Assembly: GCA_964462535.1 (NCBI GenBank)
Contig: CAYWXV010000012.1
Span: 1-64,000 of the forward strand
Direction of reading: 5' to 3'
From: CAYWXV01 sp964462535
Lineage (GTDB): Bacteria; Bacteroidota; Ignavibacteria; OLB7
DNA length: 64,000 nucleotides
The notes under the pieces were generated by a model. That model ran no database searches, was not told the origin of the DNA, and saw nothing but the letters and a program-made list of their open reading frames with translations. Within the stretch, counting starts at the first letter, position 1; each line of letters starts with the position of its first letter. Shown piece after piece: positions 9,847 to 18,161 of this stretch. A program made the translations under genes and the position numbers.

Positions 9847-9946
9847 GGCCGGCTGCTTCGATTCGGATGGCTCACACAATTCGATTTCAACAGAGAGAAT
9901 AGGATAGACTTTTCGAAAGAACATGAACGACAATCCACATCCTACC

Positions 9947-9952
9947 GGAGGG
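9947..9952 (+). promoter_or_regulatory. Ribosome binding site that decides the next start
   Basis: GGAGGG at 9947-9952 lies 9 nt before the ATG at 9962. This supports that start over the in-frame ATG at 9923, which would place 13 polar residues before the signal peptide. Confidence 0.6.
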
Positions 9953-9961
9953 AAACCTCGA

Positions 9962-10795
9962 ATGAGCACATTCTTGAAGACCGTCTGCCTGGCCCTTGCA
10001 TGCGGGGCCACGCTGGTCGCCCCAGCGACCGGTCTGGCGCAGTCTGAGGGGAACAGAGACGATAACCCTCTCGATCCGAAAGATCCGCGTGCAAAAGTCC
10101 TGGTCGGTCCTCGCATCGGCACCAATCGAAACTTCCACACAGGGGGATTCCGGACGATCAACGATCCGTCGTGTCCTGTGTACGAGTCGGGTTCAGGCTG
10201 GGGATTCCTGGCCGGCTTCACGGCGGAATTCCAGACTGGGGCCACCTGGAGCATTGTTCCGGCCGTCGTCTATGAATCGCGCCCCGGGAATTTCACCCAG
10301 GAACTCCCCGATGCAAAGGTGCTTCTCCCAGGTCAGACCGAACCAATTAATCAGACGGTCTCCACTAGCTCGGATATCACCTACTCGTTCCTGTCGGCAG
10401 AGGTGATGTACAAGCAGGAGATTTCCCAGATCGGGAAGAACTTCCGAGTGTCGGTGACGGCCGGGCCCGTTGCCTCGTATGTCATGGGTGGAAAGGTTAC
10501 GCAGGTTCTCGATCTCGAGGAGCCGCAGAACGCCCGATTCCTCAATCCTGAGAACCTTGAGACGCGGAACAACGGCCGCACGCTTGTCTACGCCGACAAC
10601 ATCGACATCGATGGACGTGCTTCGACGCGATTTTCGTTGAAGGGGGGGCTCCAGGCGGAGATAGGTCTGTTCAAGAATCAGTGGATGCTCTATCCGGGCG
10701 TCTTCTACGACTACGGACTATCGAACGTCACCGACAAGGAGAACTGGAGCCTGAACAGCGTCGTCATGCAGGTCGATCTGCGCAGGGCCTTCTAG
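9962..10795 (+). CDS. Outer-membrane beta-barrel protein (PorT/OMP_b-brl type)
   Basis: A 277-aa protein with a signal peptide (residues 1-26, ending in GLAQ). After it comes a predicted small beta-barrel: alternating short amphipathic strands, such as KVLVGPRIGTNRNFHT near the N-terminus, 'GFLAGFTAEFQTG', 'FRVSVTAGPVASYVMGG', 'FSLKGGLQAEIGLF' and 'WMLYPGVFYDYGLSNV', ending in LRRAF with a terminal Phe typical of BAM substrates. This is the shape of the porin family annotated in Bacteroidota as outer membrane beta-barrel (PF13568-like). Its position 115 nt after the T9SS-sorted protein fits a surface-related role, but substrate and function are unknown. Confidence 0.75.
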   Translation: MSTFLKTVCLALACGATLVAPATGLAQSEGNRDDNPLDPKDPRAKVLVGPRIGTNRNFHTGGFRTINDPSCPVYESGSGWGFLAGFTAEFQTGATWSIVPAVVYESRPGNFTQELPDAKVLLPGQTEPINQTVSTSSDITYSFLSAEVMYKQEISQIGKNFRVSVTAGPVASYVMGGKVTQVLDLEEPQNARFLNPENLETRNNGRTLVYADNIDIDGRASTRFSLKGGLQAEIGLFKNQWMLYPGVFYDYGLSNVTDKENWSLNSVVMQVDLRRAF

Positions 10796-10820
10796 CTCGC
10801 TTGACGTTCGTTTGGTATCA

Positions 10821-10858
10821 GCAACGCCCATCCCGGCCATGTCGGGGTGGGCGTTTGC
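10821..10858. terminator. Strong hairpin between convergent genes
   Basis: GCAACGCCCATCCC (10821-10834) pairs with the segment ending GGGCGTTTGC (to 10858), with one bulged T. It lies between the barrel gene (+) and the membrane-protein gene (-), where a bidirectional terminator is expected. No clear U-tract follows on either strand, so termination is inferred from position and stem strength. The rest of 10796-11093 shows nothing else I can support. Confidence 0.5.
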
Positions 10859-11093
10859 AATGCGGCCTGACTGAATTGTCAGCGGCAAGGTAAGGCTGGA
10901 CGGCAGCAGTGATATGCGAAGGCATGGCGTCCGTCCGGCTCGCGGTTCATCTGCAGTCCCCACCCAACTCACCCTGCGCGCTCGCTTTGTTGCGATGTGG
11001 CACCATGACTCGCAGTGGTGCCCAAACTCGTCCCGAGATGTGCAGGCATCGACGCGCTCACGACGCAGTGCGTGGTGACCCGCGACGCAGCAT

Positions 11094-11786
11094 TTATGCC
11101 ATGCTCTCTTCTCGGCGGCGGAGCGACATGATGTGGAAGAGATAGGCACACGGAACTACCAGCGCCGGAAGCCAGCAATACGGTACCGCCGTTACGAACG
11201 TGTTTGCCGGCTCGTTCATGAACTGGCGGAAGGGGGTTGGTGCCGACAGAAGAGCAATGACGACGATGTTCGTCAGTGCTATAAGACCCGCAACGTTGAA
11301 TGCGACGATCACAGCCCGCTTTGGACGCCACCCGCGCAGCATCGGTATGAGCATCAGCAGAGCTGCAATCCCCACGAGTACATCGAAATTCCTCCCCTCG
11401 AATGTCATCTGTATCGGTACGACGCCTTGCCGGTAGAGCATCCACAGGATTAGCTCCATGACTACTCTGAATGCCTGGAGGCCGATCAGCCAGACCTGAG
11501 GGACGAAGGATGCCCCCCTTCCCACGGCAGGCGAGATGGCGGCCAGAATAACCATTGCAACTACCGGAACAATGAGAAAGACAAAGCGGGGGGGAACGGC
11601 TGTGGTGTCTGCATAGAAGCCCGAGGCCGCCAGAAGGCCAACAATCAGTAGCCACACACTGAGTGCGACTGCGGTCTTTGTTGCGGCCGCGCTGCCGAAT
11701 GCCGCACGCGATCCGGCCACAAGTGTGGCAGCGAGTCCGCCGCTCAGGGCGATGAAGGTGATGTCGGTCACAGTTCGCATGTCCAT
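11094..11786 (-). CDS. Integral membrane protein of unknown function
   Basis: A 230-aa very hydrophobic protein with about seven predicted membrane segments (approximately residues 7-27, 35-56, 67-90, 97-115, 131-152, 160-182 and 197-220) separated by short loops, and a charged C-terminal tail (SLRRREESMA). I recognise no family signature and see no catalytic motif. The start may be either Met of MDMRTV. It is transcribed in the same direction as the HpnE-like gene upstream, about 70 nt away, and may be cotranscribed. The topology suggests a small transporter-like or sensor membrane protein, which is only a guess. Confidence 0.65.
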   Translation of the reverse strand: MDMRTVTDITFIALSGGLAATLVAGSRAAFGSAAATKTAVALSVWLLIVGLLAASGFYADTTAVPPRFVFLIVPVVAMVILAAISPAVGRGASFVPQVWLIGLQAFRVVMELILWMLYRQGVVPIQMTFEGRNFDVLVGIAALLMLIPMLRGWRPKRAVIVAFNVAGLIALTNIVVIALLSAPTPFRQFMNEPANTFVTAVPYCWLPALVVPCAYLFHIMSLRRREESMA

Positions 11787-11854
11787 TCTGCTATCGTGTT
11801 GTGGTGGTGCGCATGGCGAACGTCGCGTGCGCCGTGTGGTGGGGGCGGTTCACG

Positions 11855-13234
11855 TCAACTTCTGTCCCAAGTTCCTAACAAGTTGTTCGCAGCCACAACT
11901 CCACTTTGAACAGCGCCTTCAATCGTTGCGGGTAAGCTGGTGTCCGTCCAGTCGCCGGCAAGCACCAGCCCGGGTATCCGTGTCGTCGGCCCGGGACGTT
12001 GCCGTTCATGCGTTGGCGTGGCGAGGAACGTAGCATGCCGTTCCTTGAGTACCAATGACTCCAGAAGGTGCGCCGAGGCCAACGAGGGTATCGCGCGTCG
12101 TAGCTCCGCGTCGGCGGTGGCAACGATCTCGCTCGCCTCCGTTGCCGCTTCGGCAAACGCAGCGCTTATCGTGCATGAGATCAACCCATTCTTCCTCTCC
12201 GTCTCCCCGCTTCGCTCGATCTTCCTTCTATTGAAGACCCATTGAATCCTTGTGCCGATCATGCCACACAGCATTGGGAGATCGTAAGGATTGTGATCGT
12301 ACCAGAGATACAGCGAGACGATCGGGGCGGCGACATCTGGGGCCTCAAGACCGATGCCCGACTGAAGTGTTGGATCGAGGACCGATCGGAGCGAGGCGCG
12401 CGGAACGGCAGCGATTATCGCGTCCGATTCAATGAGGTCACCACTCGACAAGGCTATTGCATACGCGCCTGTCCCCCGGCGCACACTGCGGACCGTTGCC
12501 CCTGTTCGGACCACTCCTCCGTTCCTCTCGATATACGACTGCGCCGGGGCTAAGAGTCTGGAGAGCCCCGCTCGGGGGATGGCAAGACGAGCGTCGTCAC
12601 CCCACGCCAGAAATCCACGACGCAGAACCTGCGCAAAGAGCCGGGCCGAGGCTTGATCAATCGGGGTGTTAAGCGTCGCGATCGCCATCGGCTCCCATAG
12701 TCGCTCGAGGAGTCGCTGCGACTGACCGTGTGTCGTGAGCCAGTCGCGGACGGTGGTGTCTTCATGTGGTGCGCGCAAACGAGCCGCAAGTCCTAGCCGG
12801 ATGACGGACATCACATCCGAAGGCGTTGTCCAGTTCAGACGCGCAACGCCGGCAACAAGGGCAACGGGGGAGGGGAGGTGTGACGGTGAACGAAGTCGGT
12901 CGGTCGTACCATCAGCATCGCGGAACTCGATATCCAGCGGGCGGAGGATGGAGACGAGATCTCGGGTGCCGAGGATCGAGAGGAGTCTCAGTGTGTGGTG
13001 ATAACACCCCATCATGAGGTGTTGACCGTTGTCTATTTCGTCGCCCGTCGACTCGTGCACGAACGACCGAACACGACCACCAAGATAGGGACGGGATTCG
13101 AGCAGGAGGGGAGCATGACCACGTTCGGCAAGGCGACACGCGGCTGCAATGCCGGCAACACCACCTCCAAGGACCACGATCGTCTGTCTCTGGCTCACGT
13201 GCCGCAAGCTACGCCGCCGGAGAGAATCGGCCAT
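11855..13234 (-). CDS. hpnE: HpnE-like FAD-dependent desaturase / hydroxysqualene dehydroxylase
   Basis: A 459-aa flavoprotein of the squalene-associated amine-oxidase-like group. The dinucleotide-binding motif VLGGGVAGIAAACRLAERG is followed by LLLESRPYLGGRVRSF, then the family-typical DNGQHLMMGCYHHTLRLL. A second FAD contact is near the C-terminus (GLVLAGDWTDTSLPATIEGA). HpnE converts hydroxysqualene to squalene for hopanoid or steroid precursors; carotenoid desaturases share the fold. I chose the ATG at 13234, with GGAGG about 12 nt upstream; a GTG at 13198, nearer the FAD motif, is also possible. No hpnC or hpnD partner is visible here, so the squalene role is inferred from similarity alone. 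The upstream side abuts the assembly gap. Confidence 0.7.
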   Translation of the reverse strand: MADSLRRRSLRHVSQRQTIVVLGGGVAGIAAACRLAERGHAPLLLESRPYLGGRVRSFVHESTGDEIDNGQHLMMGCYHHTLRLLSILGTRDLVSILRPLDIEFRDADGTTDRLRSPSHLPSPVALVAGVARLNWTTPSDVMSVIRLGLAARLRAPHEDTTVRDWLTTHGQSQRLLERLWEPMAIATLNTPIDQASARLFAQVLRRGFLAWGDDARLAIPRAGLSRLLAPAQSYIERNGGVVRTGATVRSVRRGTGAYAIALSSGDLIESDAIIAAVPRASLRSVLDPTLQSGIGLEAPDVAAPIVSLYLWYDHNPYDLPMLCGMIGTRIQWVFNRRKIERSGETERKNGLISCTISAAFAEAATEASEIVATADAELRRAIPSLASAHLLESLVLKERHATFLATPTHERQRPGPTTRIPGLVLAGDWTDTSLPATIEGAVQSGVVAANNLLGTWDRS

Positions 13235-13398
13235 CGGCGCCCAAGACCTCCGGCGGCGGTAGACTTGCGTCGAGTCGTGCACGCGCATACGATCGGCCTC
13301 TCCCAGGCCCGTCGACGCGGTACGACATCAGTTCTGTGCTCCTTGAGAGACAAGGGTTCCCCACCCCGCTGGTCGATGCGACCGCGGGCATGCATCAA

Positions 13399-13498
13399 NN
13401 NNNNNNNNNNNNNNNNNNNNNNNNNNNNNNNNNNNNNNNNNNNNNNNNNNNNNNNNNNNNNNNNNNNNNNNNNNNNNNNNNNNNNNNNNNNNNNNNNN
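13399..13498. other. Assembly gap of 100 Ns
   Basis: Exactly 100 N bases, the usual placeholder for a scaffold gap of unknown size. It cuts the 3' end of the MTHFR-fusion gene. The true distance to the HpnE-like gene is unknown. Confidence 0.98.
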
Positions 13499-15333
13499 AG
13501 ATCATCACGTACTCCCGACCGATCCAGTATCTCCACGATCATCTCATTCTTCTTCTGTGGCGGCATTATGTATATGCCGGCGATGCGCCGACGCATCTCC
13601 GAAATGCTCTGCAGAAAATCGACAGCAATGGAGACCCCTTCAGCATAGTAGTCGTCCGCATACCTCATGCGGCGTTGAGTCTCATCGGGGATGGTCATTC
13701 CGGGAAGCTCGTGATGGAGAAACTCCGCGTGACGTGGATTGCGCAATGGGATGATCCCGACCATTATTGGGATTCCGATGTGCTCCGTCCGATCGAGGAA
13801 GTGCGCCAGGGCATCTGCCTCGAATAACGGCTGCGTGAATGCTACGACCGCCCCTTCGTGAGCCTTGCGCTCCAAACGCCGGACTTCGCGATCCAGATCG
13901 TCCGCGACGGGATTGCAGGCGCAGGCGATCAGGAAATTCGTTGGCCGTCCCATGGGGTTCCCCATAAGGTCAAGGCCCTCGTTCATCCGGCTGGCAGCCC
14001 GGATCAGCCCGATCGCGTCGACGTCGTACACCGAGGTCGCGTACGGGTAATCCCCGATGTGAGCTGGATCACCTGTTACTGCCAGGATGTTGCGCACCCC
14101 CAGCAAGTGTGCCCCCATCAAATCCGACTGCAGCCCAACCATGTTGCGATCGCGGCAGGCCATGTGCGTAATACACTCCATGCCGGTTCGACGCTGGATC
14201 TCGTCGCTGACAATGATCGAGTTGATCCGGAGTCGAGCGCGCGCCCCATCCGAAATGTTCACGGCGTCGATGCCGTGGCGTCCCAGAAAGGCTGCTCCTT
14301 CATAGACCTCGTCCATGTCCAGACCTCGAGGTATGTCGAGCTCGACCGTGACGAGAAATCGGTTGCCGAGGCTCGCGCGGAAGCGGCTTTGCTCCACGGT
14401 TCGTGGTGGCTCGTCAGCGTCCTTCCTGGCTTTGCGCGGTTTGACCTCCGGAACTCCGACGTTCATATCCGCGATTGCCGCGCTGATCGCTCGAACATGC
14501 TCCGGAAGCGCACCACCGTCAACGCCAACAATCGTCACGCCGGTCTCAACAAGACTTCGCATCGAAGAGGCAACGTAGTCGGTCGTCGCGTGGTAGACCG
14601 GATTGCCGTCAACCAGAGTCGGTATTCCGATGTCCGGTTGCGCCGATAGAATGGCATCCGTGGCACCGAAGATCGACTTGACGATTCCCAACATCCGGTT
14701 GGGTCCAACGGTACCATTCGATCCAATCGCTACTACACCTGGTCGGTTTAAGCGACGAGCGATCTGATGCGGATACTCGGTGGCCAACACGGCGCCGTCT
14801 TCCGGAAATGTCTTGTGCGCTATGATAGGCATGCCCGGAGCGATGTGAGCGGCCGCGTCCAGCGCGAGCTCCAGTTCGTCAATGTCAATGAAGGACTTGA
14901 ATAGAAGGAGGTCGCACTCGCCGTCAACAAGGGCATGAATCTGCGCAACGAAGGCCTCGTGCGCATCGTCCGGACGAACCTTCCCTACGGGTGCAAGAAA
15001 TCGGCCTACTGGTCCCACGACACCCGCGACCCATGCTCGGCCAAGGGCAGCAGTGCGCGCAAGCCAGACACCCTTTCGATTGATCTCGTATACCTTATCG
15101 TCCAACTTGTAGTGCGCAAGCGCGATGGCGTTTGCCGATGTCGTGTTCGCCTGGACGATACCGGCACCCGCATCGATGAACTCGCTGATGATCTTCTCGA
15201 TCAGGAGCGGGTTCTTCAGGTTGTAGACCTCGACTGGGTACTCGCCATGTCCGCGTGCTCGCAGAACAGCTTCGACCGGACCAGCCATCACAATTGGACC
15301 GCTACGAAGTCTATCGATAAGAGAAGAATCCAT
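13499..15333 (-). CDS. Methylenetetrahydrofolate reductase fused to a homocysteine-methyltransferase-like domain (3' end in gap)
   Basis: About 611 residues are visible, in the layout of Bacillus YitJ: an N-terminal S-methyltransferase-like barrel (1-295) and a C-terminal MTHFR barrel (about 315-605). The MTHFR half is intact: a VTVELDIPRG segment, ITHMACRDRNMVGLQSDLMG, AVTGDPAHIGDYP and AVVAFTQPLF, matching FAD and folate contacts of MetF, which reduces 5,10-methylene-THF to 5-methyl-THF. The first half keeps the family frame (NPLLIEKIISEFIDAGAGIVQ, LPEHVRAI), but its zinc ligands are gone: the usual GxNC reads GSNG (204-207) and the usual GGCCG reads GVDGG (270-274). The N-terminal DGAMGT box is also replaced. 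So MetF activity is likely, while methyl transfer to homocysteine by the classical Zn mechanism is not. The open frame beyond the Ns is not trusted. A TATCTTTC box sits 6-13 nt before the ATG. Confidence 0.85.
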
Positions 15334-15338
15334 GTGGA

Positions 15339-15346
15339 AAGATAGT
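15339..15346 (-). promoter_or_regulatory. Promoter-like -7 box just before the MTHFR-fusion start
   Basis: On the minus strand TATCTTTC matches TAnnTTTG at five of its six defined positions and ends 6 nt before the ATG (15333). If used, the transcript would be leaderless or nearly so. No convincing TTTG element lies upstream. Confidence 0.3.
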
Positions 15347-15639
15347 GGAATGGCTCAACACCCCTGTTTGGGCGCTGCAGGCTGCGACGTGAGGATTGAT
15401 TGTTCGGTTTTGGAGGTGGTTTCGTGAGAATATCGACCGAGGCTTCGTTGTACGGGACGCGCTGTTGGCTCTTCTTCCTCAACCGCCTGGGAGGCCGTTG
15501 ATGTGCGCTCAATCTCGACATTGCGCTCCGCGCCTCTCACGGAGGAGCACCTCCGGCACGCCCGATTCGCTTGTCGTTGCGCACGACGAGTCGGCACGAT
15601 GTGAACATCCTGACGATCTGCGAAGCACTCAAACTCCTG
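15347..15639. other. Intergenic region upstream of the MTHFR fusion
   Basis: About 300 nt between the cytochrome gene and the MTHFR-fusion gene. Small open frames here (for example an Arg-rich 80-codon frame on the minus strand) show no domain or signal. I looked for a SAM or cobalamin riboswitch core and did not recognise one. Confidence 0.4.
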
Positions 15640-15993
15640 CTAGAAGCCACGCACGTGATTGTAGAGCTTCACGCGTGCCGCCGAGTCTAGCTGCGCGTAG
15701 GTGTAGATTGGCATCGCACCGGGACCCTCGTTCAATGTACTATCGAATTTCTGATAGGTCCCCGAATAGCCTCGCAGATCCTTAACCGTAGCGCTGTCCA
15801 CCGGCGATCCATCGATGTTGTGACACGTCGTGCAATCGTTCCGATAGATCGCTTCTCCACTCAACTTCGATGGATCGGTCACGGCCGAGTCGATTGAGCG
15901 TCCAATCTCTGCGTCAGGACTCGGATCAAGAATCGCACACCCGACGAGGAGCGACACAGCGCAAAGAAGGAGGGAGAGTACTGATGGCTTCAT
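15640..15993 (-). CDS. Small c-type cytochrome lipoprotein
   Basis: A 117-aa protein whose ATG (15993) lies 1 nt after the stop of the molybdoenzyme gene; an upstream TTG is less likely. A lipoprotein signal peptide ends at LLVGC (Cys about residue 19). One heme c site CTTCH (about residues 54-58) lies in the typical 'GEAIYRNDCTTCHNIDG' context, and a Met in GAMPIYTYAQL is a candidate sixth heme ligand. It is a monoheme, membrane-anchored periplasmic cytochrome. As the last gene of a barrel/molybdoenzyme/cytochrome set it most likely accepts electrons from the sulfite-oxidase-like enzyme and passes them toward the terminal oxidase. Confidence 0.82.
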   Translation of the reverse strand: MKPSVLSLLLCAVSLLVGCAILDPSPDAEIGRSIDSAVTDPSKLSGEAIYRNDCTTCHNIDGSPVDSATVKDLRGYSGTYQKFDSTLNEGPGAMPIYTYAQLDSAARVKLYNHVRGF

Positions 15994-15994
15994 G

Positions 15995-17119
15995 CTACGC
16001 AATCGTTACGCCGTACATCGGAATCTCATTCTGTCCGTCGAAGACACTGCTATCTGTCGCCGGCTGTACGTTTCCTGCACTATCGGTCGCGCGCACGCGG
16101 ATCGTGTGCACCCCACCCGTCGCCTCCCATTGGAATCTCCACTTGGTCCAAACACCTCTCCACGGATAGAAAGACCCATCGTTCAACTGCCGGATGAGTG
16201 GCGAAAGACTTTCTCGCTGGGTGATCTCGTCGAGACTCACGACCTGGGCTGGTGCGAACGAGCCAGCGTCGATGCTGAGCTCGATGCGTCCGACCGACCC
16301 CTTCCCGCTTACAGCGTAGCCCGTGATCTCGATCGGGCCGGAAGGGAGCGTCGTGCCATCGCGCAGGTTGACCGCCCGGCTGTTGACGCGCATGTAGGCG
16401 TCATCGACGAAGCCCTGCTGCTGATATGTGCCCAAGGTTTCCAGATCGAACGTCGTCGCACGTATCTCCGTGATCCACTTAACGTTCGTGTACCCGTAGC
16501 CCTCCTGAATGATCAGTCGCACGGGGTGTCCGTGATCGGCGCTCAAGGGCTGACCATTCTGACGATAGACCAACAACGGCTCAAATAGTCCGTCGTCAGC
16601 GGCGTTCGTCATCCTCCCGATCTTGATGTTGTTGAAGAAACCGTCAGCGCCATAGAAGAGGAGTCTCTTAATTGCAGGACGGAGCGTCACGCGCTCGAGC
16701 ACCGCGCTCAATGGAATGCCAGTCCAGTACGCGTTTCCCATGAACCCGGTCGGCGTTGTCTTCAAAGGACTCTCAAGAATGCACTGGATGGTTTTCAGGA
16801 TGGTAACCTCCCTGTCCCTAAGCGCCATCAGATCGTCGAACGTGATCGTCGCCAGTTCGGTCGGCGTTGGTGGAGCGACCAGGTCGGTGATGCGAAGTCG
16901 CCACTCGGATTCCGTCAACGACGGTCGCGTCCAGCCACTGATGCTTCCCTCACCACCATTCTGCACAAAGAAGGCATCGGCAGGAGTAATAAACGGTGCT
17001 TCGGAACTTCCGAGAGGTGTGACAGTGAAGTCTTCGCACCCGCCAAGGAGTGACGTGAACTGAACACCGACTATTCCTATGCCCGACACCTTAAGAAATG
17101 TTCTTCGATCGAGGCTCAC
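15995..17119 (-). CDS. Sulfite-oxidase-like molybdopterin oxidoreductase (Tat-exported)
   Basis: A 374-aa protein. The GTG at 17119 is chosen because AGGAG lies about 9 nt upstream and it leads straight into a twin-arginine motif (SLDRRTFLKVSGIGIVG) with a lipobox-like LLGGC. Residues about 60-270 form the Mo-cofactor domain: TIQCILESP carries the Cys expected to ligand molybdenum, followed by GNAYWTGIPLSAVL and a DHGHPVRLIIQEGYGYTNVKW segment typical of the SUOX fold. Residues about 280-374 match the C-terminal Ig-like dimerisation domain (ITGYAVSGKGSVGRIELSID; WRFQWEATGGVHTIRVRATD). The family oxidises sulfite or related small substrates in the periplasm and passes electrons to cytochrome c. 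The adjacent cytochrome gene fits this. The substrate is not proven. Confidence 0.85.
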   Translation of the reverse strand: MSLDRRTFLKVSGIGIVGVQFTSLLGGCEDFTVTPLGSSEAPFITPADAFFVQNGGEGSISGWTRPSLTESEWRLRITDLVAPPTPTELATITFDDLMALRDREVTILKTIQCILESPLKTTPTGFMGNAYWTGIPLSAVLERVTLRPAIKRLLFYGADGFFNNIKIGRMTNAADDGLFEPLLVYRQNGQPLSADHGHPVRLIIQEGYGYTNVKWITEIRATTFDLETLGTYQQQGFVDDAYMRVNSRAVNLRDGTTLPSGPIEITGYAVSGKGSVGRIELSIDAGSFAPAQVVSLDEITQRESLSPLIRQLNDGSFYPWRGVWTKWRFQWEATGGVHTIRVRATDSAGNVQPATDSSVFDGQNEIPMYGVTIA

Positions 17120-17135
17120 TCTTTTGCACTCCTCT

Positions 17136-18080
17136 TCATTCGTTCCCGAAGACCGTGCCCTCCCAGGCAACACCGATCGAGAGATCGAAGCTGTTGCTGG
17201 CCTTCCGGCCGTACGGGGTGAACGCCGCGTCGACACTGAGTGACACCCCGTCAATCGCTCTCACGATTACTCCACCTCCAACCTTCACGTACTGCTGCGT
17301 CTCCGGCGGATGCTCGACATCGAAATCGTTGTCGTCGGTTCGCGTGGAGAAGAGGGACTGCCCAACTGCATGAAGCAGAAGGCGATCGCCGATTGTGTAG
17401 CCAGCTTCCACATTGGCGAAGATCTCGTCCGCATAGTCCGGAGCGAACGGGCGCGTCTCGTTCTTCAAACGGGAAGGAAAGATCCCCGTCCGACCGCGAT
17501 ACCCGATCGAACCCGTCGCGTAGGCAGGGAGAGGATAGAAGGAGATGCCGTAGTTCCCCGCAACCTCAATGTTGAGATTCCCCGATCCGAGCGGTGGTGT
17601 TAGATCTCGGCTGTATCCCGTGGGAAGCGTTACGCCGAGCGTTGCCGACACCACCTGCTGATCAAACGAAGAGAGGAGATATCGTCCGGCCACGTAAATG
17701 TCGCCGAGTCCCTCGACCTCCTTCCGCTCCACGGGGGAGGTGATTACAACTCGCTTGAACGCAGCACTCCCGACCAGGGTCAGGTCTCGGAGCAGACCAT
17801 ACTCGGCATAGAGGAAGAGACTCCTTTCGGCGATCGGGTAGTTGCGGACTGTGAACGGAGGATTGTCGGTGGGATACTTCTCGGCTCCGTCGAATCGGTA
17901 GACCGTGTTCGCCGACGACGTCCCATACGTGAGCTTGGCATACAGCTTGAACAGCTCCTGCACCCAGCCTCCTGCACGCGCTGTGGCCGGGAGGGCTCCC
18001 AGAAGAAGCGCCAGTGCCAGAACGTGTAAGGACCGCCTACGACGGCGTCGCTTAGGGCTCGCCCAGTGGAACGTGGTCAT
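17136..18080 (-). CDS. Predicted outer-membrane beta-barrel protein (PF13557-like)
   Basis: A 314-aa protein with an Arg-rich n-region (RRRRRR) and a signal peptide ending near ATARA. I selected the ATG at 18080; in-frame ATGs at 18116 and 18131 would lengthen the n-region. The mature part is a series of amphipathic strands (SLFLYAEYGLLRDLTLVGSA, DIYVAGRYLLSSF, VSATLGVTLPTGY, VKVGGGVIVRAIDGVSLSVD) resembling the 'MetA-pathway/phenol degradation' outer-membrane family. It ends 16 nt before the molybdoenzyme start, so the three genes form an operon of barrel, sulfite-oxidase-like enzyme and cytochrome c. A role in substrate passage across the outer membrane is inference from position. Confidence 0.68.
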   Translation of the reverse strand: MTTFHWASPKRRRRRRSLHVLALALLLGALPATARAGGWVQELFKLYAKLTYGTSSANTVYRFDGAEKYPTDNPPFTVRNYPIAERSLFLYAEYGLLRDLTLVGSAAFKRVVITSPVERKEVEGLGDIYVAGRYLLSSFDQQVVSATLGVTLPTGYSRDLTPPLGSGNLNIEVAGNYGISFYPLPAYATGSIGYRGRTGIFPSRLKNETRPFAPDYADEIFANVEAGYTIGDRLLLHAVGQSLFSTRTDDNDFDVEHPPETQQYVKVGGGVIVRAIDGVSLSVDAAFTPYGRKASNSFDLSIGVAWEGTVFGNE

Positions 18081-18161
18081 GCGAGAGGGGAAAACGTCGA
18101 TACGATGCTGTTCCATGTAAGACCGATCCACCCGTCATGCTGTCGCAGCAAAGGGGGCGCC

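Noticed and set aside
13195..13398. Continuation of the MTHFR-fusion frame beyond the N gap
   Set aside because: The frame through 100 unknown bases is arbitrary. The MTHFR domain ends just before the gap, and the following residues have no family similarity.
15347..15639. Riboswitch upstream of the MTHFR fusion
   Set aside because: Expected SAM or cobalamin riboswitch core motifs were not recognisable by eye on the minus strand; an Infernal scan would be decisive.
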